Part shown: in pieces, positions 50,684 through 62,139 of the stretch | Layout of the letters: each line of letters begins with the position of its first letter | Position numbering within the stretch: position 1 is the first letter of the stretch | Source of the DNA: Sebastes aleutianus | Lineage: Eukaryota > Chordata > Actinopteri > Perciformes > Sebastidae | NCBI GenBank assembly: GCA_916700875.1 | Contig: CAKAKS010000066.1 | Location: 32,094,490-32,158,489 of the forward strand | Direction: 5' to 3' | DNA length: 64,000 nucleotides | Program-made: the position numbers and the translations under genes | The notes under the pieces: generated by a model | Told to the model about the DNA's origin: nothing | Seen by the model: only the letters and a program-made list of their open reading frames with translations | The model's database searches: none

Positions 50684-50921
50684 GTAAAGGATGCCGAGCC
50701 CTGTGTGATGTTTGCTGTGTTATCCCCTCCCCCCCGCCTGCCTCCCTGTTCGTCCAACATGTTTTAAAGAGGCCCACATTTAGCAACAATTTCTACTTCC
50801 GTCGTCCTCACAGGTGCTCTTTAGATGGGCTGAAAATGAATCACAGGCTTCTTAAAAAAACTGAATTACCACCTCATCCTCTCCCAGCATCCTCCGGGCC
50901 ACCGTGTCCGTTTAAGCTCTC

Positions 50922-50927
50922 AATAAA
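50922..50927 (+). other. Possible polyadenylation signal AATAAA
   Basis: A canonical AATAAA lies 155 nt after the in-frame TAA that would end an unspliced reading of the 50540 exon. It would be needed for an alternative last exon giving a truncated ARVCF without armadillo repeats. AATAAA is frequent by chance in this AT-rich DNA. Confidence 0.2.
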
Positions 50928-51472
50928 GTGAATGCCACAGAGGTCTAACCTCTTACAGAGCTGTAAAGTGGACAGTTTGACGCCTGCTGCCTTTCCCTCC
51001 ATTTTTAACAGTTTGGTAAACAGCTAAGGCGTTAGTCTAACTGCCTGTGGTCGTCTCAAACACTTCAGTACGGCCATGACTTTCCATGCACACACAACCC
51101 CCCCCCACACACACACACAATTCTATAGTACTTCTACATGTGCACGTTCTCAAATACTCTCCCCTATTTCAGCCATTTCTCTTTTAGCCCTGTTTACCCC
51201 ACTTCAGCACATTTCAGATGCTCCTTTTGAAACGCGGGTCCCTCGCCTCCCCTCGCGCGACGGTTTAACTTCTTGTGAACTTGAGCGTACATCAAAAGAG
51301 TGTTTGAAAACTGTATGATGGCGTCCCTTTGCAGCCCTCACAAATCGCCTAAAAAGCTGTGTTGGTACATGGCAGCCGGGCATGCCAAGGCTGGGGAGCT
51401 GCAGCATTCACCGTGCTCTCCTCTCAGCCCCGACAGCCAGAATGGAATATAATGAAATATGATGATGAATAA

Positions 51473-51473
<1 letters not shown>
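50928..51473. other. arvcf: ARVCF intron
   Basis: A CA-rich run at about 51094-51118; nothing else recognised. Confidence 0.5.

Positions 51474-51502
<29 letters not shown>
51474..51502. repeat. (AAT)n microsatellite
   Basis: About nine AAT units immediately before the rearranged MITE at 51502. Confidence 0.93.
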
Positions 51503-51503
<1 letters not shown>

Positions 51504-52184
51504 GGGTTGTCAATCGATTAAAATAGTTAATCGTCATTAATCGCAAATGAACCGCATATTTTTATCTGTTCAAAATGTACTTTAAAGGGAGATTTGTCAA
51601 ATATTTAATACTCGTATCAACATAGGAGTGGGCAAATATGCTTGCTTTATGCAAATGTATGTACATATTTTAGGGCTGTCAAAGTTAACGTGATAACACG
51701 TTAACGCCAATTAATTTGAATGCCACTCATTTATTTAACGCATTAACGCAATTTGAGATTTTTCGGTTGTAGTGGGCTCAGATTTAAAGCTAGATACTGG
51801 TGGATACTGGTGGATACAGCGGAAGATGCTGGTATCATATGAACTTAACGCTCCAAGGTTACGCTAAATTTTGGCGAGGAAAAACTGTTATGGCCATTTT
51901 CAAAGGGGTCCCTTGTCCTCTGACCTCAAGACGTGTGAATACCCAGCTGTCAGTGTGTTTACTTGACTATGACTTGCCCAACACTGCATGTGATTATCAT
52001 AAAGTGGGCATGCCTGTGATTCCTTAGGTTTTCTAGTTTCAATTGATACCAATATCTTCACTCTAGCAAACTGAGCCCGCTACAACCTTAAAAATCACAA
52101 GTGGCGTTAATGCGTTAAAGACATTAATGGCGTTAAAACAAATTTGCCTTAACGCGTTATTTTCGCGTTAACTTGACAGCCCTA
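51502..52184 (+). mobile_element. Rearranged TAGGGCTGTCAA-family MITE, copy 9 (foldback)
   Basis: 51502-51670 is the forward 5' part, starting TAGGGTTGTCAATCGATT. At 51671 a reverse-oriented end, TAGGGCTGTCAAAGTTAACG, begins and runs to about 51940. Sequence then returns to forward orientation and ends GTTAACTTGACAGCCCTA at 52184. The last 510 bp therefore form a large inverted repeat. Confidence 0.8.
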
Positions 52185-53439
52185 ATAAAAAACATTCTGA
52201 TATTACTCTCCATCTGGGAGGCTTGGGTTCCCTTGTGAAGCTTTATGAAAATGTTATTGAATAAATGGAATTTATTGTGCTGACGTAATGGCTCCATGCA
52301 GGGTTCGAAATTCAGCCCTGGCCCCTATAGCCTCCTTGAGGCCCAGAGTTAGCATTATAGGACCCATGCTATGAACACCAGAGCAGCCTAGTTTGGGTTC
52401 CTACCACTGCGAATCAAGAGGATGAAAGGGAGCTTGTTATTCCAAGGTCATACATATGCTTTAGCTAATGTGAATCAAGCAAATGAGCTCTTTATTTTTA
52501 ACTAGCGCTAAGCCAAGGCGGAATGGCATCAAAAACAAACGTGAATGACTCTGTAATTACTCTGAACATGGAAATAAAACCTTGGCGTTCCTGAAATAGG
52601 TTTTGTTGTGTTGCTCACAGTCGGGGCGTAATCAAACAAAGGCCAGCGAAGATTTCTATTTGTTTGAAACCAAGTTAATGAGTTGAACAGCCGATATGTT
52701 GTTTGTGCTTTCGCTTCTCTGTAGCGAGGGTTAATGCTTCGTTTGGGTTTCTTGATATTGTTACATGCCTTCGCTCGCTCCTGATTAAAATCTAAATCAT
52801 GGCATTGATGGGAAAATAAAGAAAGCACATTACAATTAAGAGGGCTAGTGTCGAAAATTAAACATCAGATTTCTTTATTCCTTTCCCCGAGAAAAATCAG
52901 AACGGCGGTCTACGCTTGTCGAGCGGGAACGAACCTCTGCGCGACACCTTGTCAGGCAGGAATTGCATCGGACCTGCGCCCCCCCCCGCCGCCGATGACG
53001 ATTAATTTTCATCAACCTCATTAATTTTGAAGATGAATTTATAGCCGTGGACAAAATAGCCAATTATCGGCCACAGCAGAATTCACTGGGCAGCAAATTG
53101 GTTTCTGTTTGGGCGGAGAGCCCAGGGAAGGAGGGGGGGGGGGGGTGTAGCTGTCTGTAATCCTCCAGCCAGACAGCCTCGGAGACAGCAGAGCAAGTGG
53201 AGTTATTTAGCTATAGGATGAGGTGAGCGTGAGAGGTAGATGCATGCAGGTCTGGTTGTCACAGTCCTCTGGCTACGGAGTGTGATGCTGCCCTGTTCCC
53301 CTCGGGGACACAAAGGATTCAAGGTCCAGTGGAGCTGTAGCACTTCAAGATGGCTCTGTCCAGGAGACTCAGTGTACCAAGATAGCTATACTGGGTATAT
53401 GCAATAGTTTTGGGTTTAGATTTAGCAGCCAGTGTTTGC
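52185..53439. other. arvcf: ARVCF intron, partly unique AT-rich sequence
   Basis: Non-repetitive, with clustered TAATTA/ATTAAT-type motifs around 52990-53040 and a G-run at 53132-53146. No exon seen. Confidence 0.5.
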
Positions 53440-53447
53440 TTTATAAC

Positions 53448-54155
53448 TAGGGCTGTCAACGGATTCAAACATTGAATTGCAAATTAATCACATATTTTTT
53501 ATCTGTTCAAAATGCACCTTAAAAAGAGATTTATCAAGTATTTAACACTCTTGTCAACATGGGAGTGGGCAAATATGCTTGCTTTATGCAAATGCATGTC
53601 TATATTTATTATTGGAAAACAATTAACAACACAAAACAATGACAAATATTGTCCAGAAACCCTCACAGGTACTACATTTAACATAAAAAAATATGCCCAA
53701 ATCATAACATGGCAAACTGCAGCCCAACAGGCAACAACAGCTGTCAGTGTGCTGACTTGACTATGACTTGCCCCAAACTGCATGTGATTATCATAAAGTG
53801 GGCATGTCTGTAAAGGGGAGACTCGTGGGTACCCATAGAACCCATTTACATTCACATATCTGGAGGTCAGAGGTCAAGGAACCCCTTTGAAAATGGCCAT
53901 GCCAGTTTTTCCTCGCCGAAATTTATAGTAAATTTGGAGCGTTATTTAGCCTCCTTCATCTATCCTCCTTCTCTACAAGCTAGTTTGGTTGGTACCAATG
54001 GATTCTTTAGGTTTTTTCTAGTTTCATATGATACCAGTAACCTTTAAAACTGAGCCCGCTACAACCTAAAATTACGTTAATGCGTTAAAGAAATTGGAGG
54101 CGTTAAAACGAGTTTGCGTTGACGCGTAATCATCACATTAACTTTGACAGCCCTA
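53448..54155 (+). mobile_element. TAGGGCTGTCAA-family hAT-like MITE, copy 10 (near complete)
   Basis: It is 708 bp, from TAGGGCTGTCAACGGATT to CTTTGACAGCCCTA. The flanks TTTATAAC and CTTATAAC match at 7 of 8 positions. It lies 0.6 kb upstream of the large ARVCF exon. Confidence 0.92.
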
Positions 54156-54163
54156 CTTATAAC

Positions 54164-54778
54164 AGATTATTTTAACGTGTACTGATTTTTTCCACTTTGT
54201 AATTTAAGGCAACACAAATTGGTGTCACAGGCCTTACAATTCAAATTTTGGATTGATCCCGACCAACTTCACAACTTCAGCATCAAAAACACCTCTACAC
54301 GCTTTAGTCTTCAAGAATCTAGAATTGTATGAAACATCATTTTATGACATTACAATGCACCACGATGGGGAAAATTTAGTAAAACTAGAAAATGCATTTC
54401 CTGCAGAAAATGTGTGTGAATGCTGAAATGATTTGCAAATCATTGTATTCACACAACTAACTCCTAATTGAATTAACACAAATTCCCTCTGCATTAGGTT
54501 TGAAATGCATGTTTTAATCTGGAAGAATCAAAGTTATCATTTATTTTTCCTGTTTATCCAGTTTATTTGTTTGCCTCTTCCACTGTGTGGCATTCTAACA
54601 CGGTGTCCTAATCAGACGGTTAGAGAGACGGATGTCTTTGTTAAGTGGACAGCATGGTTTTCTGTGTGTGTGCAGCCTGAAGACGACACGGTCCGTGTCA
54701 GTTGAATCTAAACATAGGTTTGCTTTAATATCATGATGTCACACTGTCTGACGGGTGTGTGTGTGCTCCCCTCTACAG
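54164..54778. other. arvcf: ARVCF intron directly upstream of the large exon
   Basis: Ends in the TG-rich and pyrimidine-rich acceptor of the 54779 exon. Nothing else supportable. Confidence 0.6.
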
Positions 54779-55419
54779 GTGACTAAGATGGTGAAGACGG
54801 TGACCACGCGGACGGTGCGTCAAGTGCCCCTGGGCCCCGACGGCTTGCCCCTGCCCGAGGGCTCGTCCCCACTAGGCAGCTACACCGATTCCATCGACCG
54901 GCGCTACATGAAGAACGGAGGCGACCGCTTCATCACGCCCCAAGCGACCTCCACCCTGACGCGCTCCTACAACAACTCCTACAACGACTCGTATGGCGAG
55001 ACACCCGAGAGCCAGTACGTCCGCCACTACGGCCTGCACGACGGCTACGCCGATTTGACGGACAACTACGGCAGCCTGTCGCGCGGCGTCAACTTCCGGC
55101 CGCCGCGCTACCCCTACCTGCCCAACAGCTACCGGCCGGAGAACAGCTACACGCTGCCCATTCGCAAGGACGACTACGGCCACGTGGCCCAGCCCCAGGT
55201 GCCTATGGGTAGCAGCACTGTGGATCTGAACCGCTCGCAGCCGGAGCGCTTCCAGGCCGAGCCGTACGGCCTGGAGGACGATCGCCGCAGCTTGGGCCCC
55301 GAAGAGGAGGAGCCGTACGAGCTGGAGCCCGACTACTCCACCGCCAACCGACGCACCCTGCCGGGGGCCAACCGGGGTCGCACCCACCGGGAACCTCTTC
55401 GTGATGCGCCCCGAGTCAG
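54779..55419 (+). CDS. arvcf: ARVCF large coding exon, tyrosine-rich linker before the armadillo repeats
   Basis: This 641-nt exon encodes 213 residues plus two bases (phase 0 in, phase 2 out). It opens VTKMVKTVTTRTVRQVPLGP and continues DGLPLPEG, matching ARVCF at this point. Later hallmarks are DNYGSLSRG (about residue 95), SSTVDLNRS, ERFQAEPYGLEDD (about 160-172), and ELEPDYSTANRRT. The acceptor is CCCTCTACAG and the donor is TCAG|GTGAGG at 55420. The segment is disordered and tyrosine-rich; in this family it carries phosphorylation sites and precedes the armadillo domain that binds cadherin. The exon is clearly more GC-rich than the surrounding introns. The next exon, expected to carry the sequence leading into the armadillo repeats, was not found before 64000. 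Confidence 0.96.
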
Positions 55420-57065
55420 GTGAGGATAAATGTTCAAAACTTAAGAGAGTAGAGGTTTTAAACAGGACCACACGGTCTGCTGTTCTACCGTAAATCTGCA
55501 TAACAGTTGTTTTTATACCTCAGCACCTGCCTGGTGTTAATACTTAAAAACCTGACAGATTGTGTTGAAGGATTCCGCCTACTTGCAGGAGATATTGTGA
55601 CGGTGTGCAACTTCATACAGTATACATGTTATCCTTTCTACGTCGGACAGCGAGTTCTTGTTCATATGCATGAGCGTAGTCTCTGCCTTGATATGAGAGG
55701 AGATCATCCTGTTAAGATGAGAGAGAATAAAGAATACTTGTCTTGCTCTCGCCATAAAAAAGACTCCATTACGCCGAGCGCAAGTAAACAGATGTCTCTT
55801 CTCCTTGAGCAACTTGCTTGAGAAAGGAAGCGAGGACAAAAACAACTCTTTGATTGCCATTTTCCCCGCAAATGGAGAGTGAACAAGTGTTTGTGTCAGA
55901 GGCAAAGAGGCGGGAACGATTTGAGACGCGAGGAGTGGAAGGGAGGACGGAGGGAGAGTGGGAGAGGACGGGAGGCTTTTTTTACAGTCATCTCGCTGTG
56001 ATGAGTATAACTCCCGGCTCCAGCAGTCAGGAAAAAAACAAAAAAAAAACATGTTACCCTCCAACAATAAGATCCCAGAATGGACTCTTGTCTCCTAATA
56101 GTTTCCAATCATTTCATTGCTGCCCAAAGGGAGGCCCCGGAAAAAAATGTCCACCCTCAAGAAAATAGAAGCCGGGGGTTTGAAGTTGAGTTGGTGATAA
56201 GTGCGTTTGAAAGGCGAGCGGTGATCTGTAGCAGATGGATGTTTTTAAGTTCTCTGCACTTTTCTTTCAATCTGAGGGCCAAAGTGTTTGGGCCTGAAGC
56301 CAGATCTAAAGGGATAGAGCTGGGGGGGGGGTCGAGAGGCAGGAACAAGCGAGACGGTGTATCTCTGCGTGTGTGCTTTTTGTCACAATCAGAGGTGATG
56401 CCTAGGCTTGCAGTGGTAGTCGGTGTTCCACGTTGTGACACGGTGGTCGGGCACACACCGATTACATTACGTACCCATCGCCCCACTGTCGTTTTGCTTT
56501 TTTTTATAGAAATAAAACCCACTTAGTTAATTTTGGCATATCAGCGTCATGTTATCAAACTGAACGTGAAAGTGTCTGCTCCGTACGGAGTCTCAGCTCA
56601 CAGCAGCAGGAGTCAGATTTCACAGACGTGGGACGAGAGAGAGTTGACAGACGATGGCGGAGGATTTGGTGTCAAGCGAAAAGCAAAATTGGCAATATTT
56701 CGGATTTAAGCCCAATGCTATCAGGGAACCATAACGTTAATGAGGCAATTGCCGTGCGGAGGACGAAGTGATCACAGCCGGTGTGAACGGCGCAGCGGCT
56801 CGCAGCAAAAGCTGGACCGGAGAGGCTAGACACAAAGCCATCCAACGGTAAAAATCAAAGTAAGCACTCTCCATACAGTATATTGAGGGCCGTCTTTTCT
56901 TGTAAAATGTCCAGTGTAAATCGGTAACACCGGTGTTGTCACAAGTTTATTAACAGGTGGAAAATTTCCTAACAGTTACATCCCTAATGACGCTCAATCC
57001 AGGATTACCGGCTTCTTGACGGCGCATAAGTTTTGCTTTTTGACCCTTCTTAATTAAGCTTGTGT
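55420..57065. other. arvcf: ARVCF intron downstream of the large exon
   Basis: Starts with the GTGAGG donor. No further ARVCF exon recognised. Confidence 0.55.
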
Positions 57066-57073
57066 ACACACAC

Positions 57074-57915
57074 TAGAGATGTTCCGATACCTTTTTTTCC
57101 TTCGCAATATCGATTCTGATACCTGAACTTGCGGTATCGGCCAATGCGAGATACTGATCCAATACCAGCGTGATAAAAAAAATATATCATTATTATTATT
57201 ATTGTTATTATTTAACATTTGTTTACTACTGAACATGTATAGATGTGATGTGATTACTATCTTTGTTGTATGGCCTGGCTCAGGTTAAACCCTCAGTAAA
57301 ACATGAACAAATACACACAGAGAATGAATGCAATAGAACTTTCTTTTATTATTCAGTTCGTCAGTTACAAAGAACATAAATAAATGAAGCTAGGAATAAA
57401 TAAATATTCCGTATTCTCTTAGCTGTCTCCCCAAGTGGACAGCCTGTGTGCTAATTTGTCCTGCAGGGTGCAATATTCACACACCCTACTAGGGTTCTGC
57501 CACCCCTGGAGAAGGAAACCTTACATACTGTACATATCGCCGTTTTACTTGTTGGATTTTCCACTGTGAAATGTCGCCAAATGGCTGACATTTTCCTCGC
57601 TCTGACTACCGTTACACTCTCCACCGGCACCGCACTGTTGTTGTTTGTTATCGTCGCGTGACAAACTACCTGCAATCAGTTCTTCTTCGCTGCTCTAAAA
57701 CAGTAGTTGCCAGTGGCAGCCATGATACATCCAGTGAAGGCTCCTGTTTTGGAGCGGCGAAGAAGAATTGATTTCCGGTTAAACGTGATGATTTTTTTCT
57801 GGGTTAATAAATTATGGTGTCGGATCGGTGCATAGACTCGCCGATACCCGATCCCGAATTTCGGGCAGTGTTGGACGCATTTTCCAACACTGGTATCGGT
57901 ATCAGAACAGCTCTA
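57074..57915 (-). mobile_element. hAT element with 8-bp duplication and BED-finger coding remnant
   Basis: Termini TAGAGATGTTCCGATACC and GGTATCAGAACAGCTCTA are flanked by ACACACAC at 57066-57073 and 57916-57923. On the - strand, about 57451-57675, an open frame reads SAIWRHFTVENPTSKTAICT followed by VC and SFSRGGRT. This is the first half of a BED zinc finger, as in hAT transposases. The rest of the transposase is deleted. The duplication falls in a CA-rich site, so part of the identity could be simple sequence. Confidence 0.82.
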
Positions 57916-58049
57916 ACACACACATTCATGCATTCACAGCTAGCTGGGTTTAAAGGCCCCAGGATTGAAGCGCATGTGGAGAAAAGCAGATGCCTAATCA
58001 GACTCCCGGTCTTTACACACTTTTGACTCTGACACTTACACACACAGTA

Positions 58050-58050
<1 letters not shown>

Positions 58051-58081
<31 letters not shown>

Positions 58082-58082
58082 G

Positions 58083-58128
<46 letters not shown>

Positions 58129-58130
58129 CA
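58051..58130. repeat. Compound (CT)n(CA)n microsatellite
   Basis: CT units followed by a long CA run interrupted by CGCACG. Confidence 0.96.
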
Positions 58131-58258
58131 ATAAAAATCCACATTGAAAATGAGTCAGTCCCCCATCCGCCTAGTGAGAGGCGCTTGCTGTGACAGGCAA
58201 TTTGTAGCCTGCCTTACATGTGTCACAACACAGCCCTAACAGCCTCACACACCCCTTC

Positions 58259-58291
58259 AGACACACACACACACACACCACACACACACAC
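58259..58291. repeat. (CA)n microsatellite
   Basis: CA units with one CACCAC interruption. Confidence 0.93.
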
Positions 58292-59539
58292 AGCCGCTAA
58301 CATGAATGCTCAAACACACATGTTTGAAGCCACTCTTGACTGGCTGCTCAGCTTCCTCGCTAATTGCAGCAGAAAATAAATCCCAAATATTTCCATCTGT
58401 CTTCTCTCCTCCTGCACTCAGATCAGCTGACATCAAAACATCAGTACACTCTAAGTGATTTTTTTGTTTTTCCGTCCCAGGAACGGTGACACTCGGCCCT
58501 CCCAGAGTGCCCGGGCTCTCCTGTGCACTCACACCGCGATTAGTATTCTTCCAAGAAGGGAGCGGCGACTCCAAAGTGCTGTAATGAATCTGGGAATTAA
58601 AGCGCTTTAATTACAGCTTATCATTGCATTGCAAGCCCTCAATTATGCTCCGACAAAAAAAATGAAGACGTTTAGTGCTAAAACGGCTTCCTGCATCGGC
58701 GCCATGCGCTCATTTTGTCACCGCCGTGGAGTCCATCATGTGCCGGGAATGATGATGATGTATCGTTTGGTGATGGAGTTCTTCGGATGTGTGAGCATGC
58801 ATCACGGTTGGATTTTAGTGTTAATGCTGAAGCGTCCATACAGCTCACTGCATGTATGAAAATGATGTGAATCATATGGTCTTTTAGGAACGTGGTCCTC
58901 AGGGCTCTCCACCAGATCTAAATGCAGATGTCTTTATGGCCGAAGCCTCTTTCAGACTCACTCAGATCTTTTCTTCTTGCTGGGCCTGTTCAGTACTTTA
59001 TACACACTGCAGAGCATGGTAGGATGTTAATATGCAGTCCACCTATATGGAAGCAATTGTTATGTATCTCAGGCGTTTCCTTTATCGCCTGTCTGTAATA
59101 GTCAAGTGCAGATAATTGGAGCACATAGTGTACATCGGAGGTAAGAGGTGGTATGTTTCCGGGTCCTCTTCAGCAGGGTGTCATTAGCCAACTCGTTCTC
59201 ATCCCAACTCGTCACATACCACCGTTTTTTTACCCCCCTTGGCATCATTTTAGGTTTAGGTAGTTGGGCTTAAAACTACCATGTATGTAATATGAAAATG
59301 AAACTGAACACTGGGCGCGAATGATTGTGAAAGTGGAACTTAACACACGCGACACAAACAGTGGTCTCCTGGATGAAAGTCTTGTGTTTGTTGGCCCATC
59401 CACCACAACTCCCGCCCGCCCTTAGTGTGTCTTTTCGCTGTTTATACTAAGTCACCACACTCCCGGGACACACTTTCTCAGAGTGTTTACTGTTGCCGCG
59501 GATGGGTTTTACATTATAGTTAGTGGAAAGCCTGGTGCG

Positions 59540-60060
59540 TGAGATTTGTTAAGTATTTAATACTCTTATCAACATGGGAGTGGGCAAATATGCTTGCTTT
59601 TATGTAAATCTATGTATATATTTATTATTGGAAATCAATTAACAACACAAATCAATGACAAATATTGTCCAGAAACCCTCACAGGTACTGCATTTAGCAT
59701 AAAAAATATGCTCAAATCATAACATGGCAAACTGCAGCCCAACAGGCAACAACAGCTGTCAGTGTGTCAGTGTGCTGACTTGACTATGACTTGCCCCCAA
59801 ACTGCATGTGATTATCATAAAGTGGGCATGTCTGTAAAGGGGAGACTCGTGGGTACCCATAGAACCCATTTTCATTCACATATCTTGAGGTCAAAGGTCA
59901 AGGGACCCCTTTGAAAATGGCCATGACAGTTTTTCCCCGACAAAATTCAGCTTAAGTTTGGAGCGTTTTTTAGCCTCCTTCACGACAAGCTAGTATGACA
60001 TGGTTTGGTAAAAATCACAAGTACCGCTAAAATAAATTTGCGTTAACTTTGACATCCCTA
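59540..60060 (+). mobile_element. TAGGGCTGTCAA-family MITE, copy 11 (5' truncated)
   Basis: It begins inside the AGATTTGTTAAGTATTTAAT block and continues through GGTCAAAGGTCAAGGGACCC to TTTGACATCCCTA. The 5' terminus is missing. Confidence 0.88.
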
Positions 60061-60089
60061 ATTAAATCGAAATGGAATACACGTTTATA

Positions 60090-60410
60090 TCATGGAGACT
60101 CTGCGACAGCCGTGGCGTTATGTTTTCTGGTTGTCCGTCCGTCCGTACCATTCTCGTGAACGCGATATCACAGGAACTCCTGAAGGGAATTTTTTCAAAT
60201 TTGACACAAATGTCCACTTGGACTCAAAGATGAACTGATTTTAATGGTTAAAGGTCACTGTGACCTCACAAAACACATTTTTTCAGCCATAACTCAAGAA
60301 TTCATATGCTAATGACAATTTCACACAAACATCTAACAGGATAAAATGATGAAGTGATGACATTTTGGACAGACATGGAGGTATACAAACGCGAGGTGGT
60401 AATTCTAGTT
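60090..60410. repeat. Interspersed repeat with GTCCGTCCGTCC and AAAGGTCACTGTGACCTCAC
   Basis: Blocks such as GATATCACAGGAACTCCTGA, TGTCCACTTGGACTCAAAGA and AAAGGTCACTGTGACCTCAC are typical of a common teleost repeat, as I recall it. The ends are not defined by inverted termini. Several blocks are palindromic. Confidence 0.55.
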
Positions 60411-60679
60411 TTCTGTTTTATTGAAACTTGCTCTTTTATCTACACGCCTTGACAAGTTTGTCTTGGATCAGTCTATTTTACAGAGTTTTGTCTTTGGTCA
60501 GCGTTCATTTTTCTTGGTAAAAAAAAGCACTTTAACTGTGTTGCATCAAATAAGGTCATTATTTACCTTATTAGTACCTTGCTTAAAAGCAGCAGGAATG
60601 TAGCTACAGAGAGAAGGAAGGGCATCTCTTTTGCCTTATTCCTGCTCAGGGTTTGCAGATAATGAACGTGTCTGTATGC

Positions 60680-60681
<2 letters not shown>

Positions 60682-60725
<44 letters not shown>
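60682..60725. repeat. (CT)n microsatellite
   Basis: About 22 uninterrupted CT units. Confidence 0.97.
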
Positions 60726-60727
<2 letters not shown>

Positions 60728-60968
60728 GCCCCTCCAATGTCTGGAGTGCATCTTACTCCCTTACCCCATCCCTACCCATCCTTTATGTGTGTCTATGAGC
60801 ACCTTCCTGTGTGTGTGTGTGAGACAGTGTGTGTCCTCATGCCAGCGTGATTAATAGCTGCTTTTGAACTCTGCCAGACTACAGGGGCGTCTTTAAGCCA
60901 ATCTCTAATGGCTCATCTCTCCTTGGGCGACCCGCTCCGCTGCACCGGCCCACCTGCATCCAGGGGTC

Positions 60969-61024
60969 ACCACACACACACACACATACACATACACACA
61001 CACACGGACACATAAACACACACA
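60969..61024. repeat. Imperfect (CA)n repeat
   Basis: CA runs with TACACA and GGACACA interruptions. Confidence 0.9.
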
Positions 61025-61284
61025 TGCATACTCACAATCACTCATCCCTTAATTGAGAGGGGAGGGGTGTCTCATTCTAATCCAGTGGTGTCTGTAGGGA
61101 GCGGCTGGTGGAAGTGATCCCCCTCTCCGCTCTTTCCTCTGACTCTGCTGCCAAGAGGCTTTCACTGAGAGCCACATACCCCGTTTAATATTATACTTCC
61201 CCTCTGTCTTGTTTCTCAGAAGCATCTCCTAAGTTTTAGAAGGAACTTCAGAGCGATGTCACTCTCCTTTAATTGAATGAAAAC

Positions 61285-62139
61285 CAGTGCTCGAAGTGGG
61301 CCGCTACTCACCAGTACGCACTTCTACATTTTACTCCCTGGCGTACCGTGACTTTTTCTTGCGTACCAGAACTTCTCACAAAGCTGCTGGTCATCTTCTC
61401 TGCCCTCTCCATGTCAGGTTCTCAGGGAGATTCATAATGACATAACCATGCCTCATAAGCCGTATGAACGTAAAAGCTATGTGGGGAGCATCTGGACGAG
61501 CCGACGTACGGCACGGGGGGAGAACGAGGGTGCTGTAATGTATCGATACAATGTTCACGTCCTGTTTGTAAAATAATTAGTGAACTGTTCGTCGTAACTT
61601 TTTTATTTGTGAACAAATATAATTAATGAAACATTATTTCAAAGTTTTCTGAATCTGCTCTTTTAGGGCAAACATTTCCAGAAGAATTAAATGTTCAGAC
61701 GAAGGCTGTGAGATGTGCAAATAATAAAATAATCATTTAACTAGTGATAATAATGGTCCAAAATGATGTAAAATTGCATAATTTCAAGTCAAAACCTTCA
61801 CATTTTCTTCCAAAAATGTTTGACACTGCTCCTAAAACCTGAATGATACCTACTATAGGCTACAAATAACACAGGAAAGCACTTTAACTATTAACACTAA
61901 ACACACCACCTTAACTCTATAATGTTCCAGTTGGAATATTATGGAGTATTATAAGCCTACTATAGAAGATGCATAGCCCAAGTATAATAATATAACAATA
62001 AAACCACAAGTATAACATGATTAAAGAAATAATGAATAAACAGGAATAAGTGGCAAGAGATTGCTGATACCAGCCGATACGAACGCCAACATGTGAATAA
62101 GAGTGCACTGGCACTTCTATTTTTCCACTTCAAGCACTG
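61285..62139. mobile_element. hAT-like element with perfect ATGAAAAC duplication
   Basis: Inverted ends CAGTGCTCGAAGTGG and CCACTTCAAGCACTG are flanked by ATGAAAAC at 61277-61284 and 62140-62147. It is 855 bp and AT-rich with no transposase. The left part repeats GCGTACC motifs. Confidence 0.85.

Larger units (their letters stand above)
57924..59539. other. arvcf: Probable ARVCF intron, microsatellite-rich
   Basis: Two CA microsatellites; otherwise unique-looking sequence. Confidence 0.5.
60411..61276. other. arvcf: Probable ARVCF intron
   Basis: CT and CA microsatellites; no exon recognised. Confidence 0.5.

Noticed and set aside
54872..55501. 209-codon open frame on the - strand
   Set aside because: It is the antisense shadow of the GC-rich ARVCF exon at 54779-55419.
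57804..58193. Cysteine/valine- and histidine/threonine-repeat frames
   Set aside because: Translations of the CA/GT microsatellite and the adjoining hAT element.
60653..60850. Leucine/serine-repeat frame
   Set aside because: Translation of a CT microsatellite.
58060..61024. Repeated short units considered as a CRISPR-like array or satellite
   Set aside because: They are separate CA/CT microsatellites without spacer structure, in a vertebrate genome.
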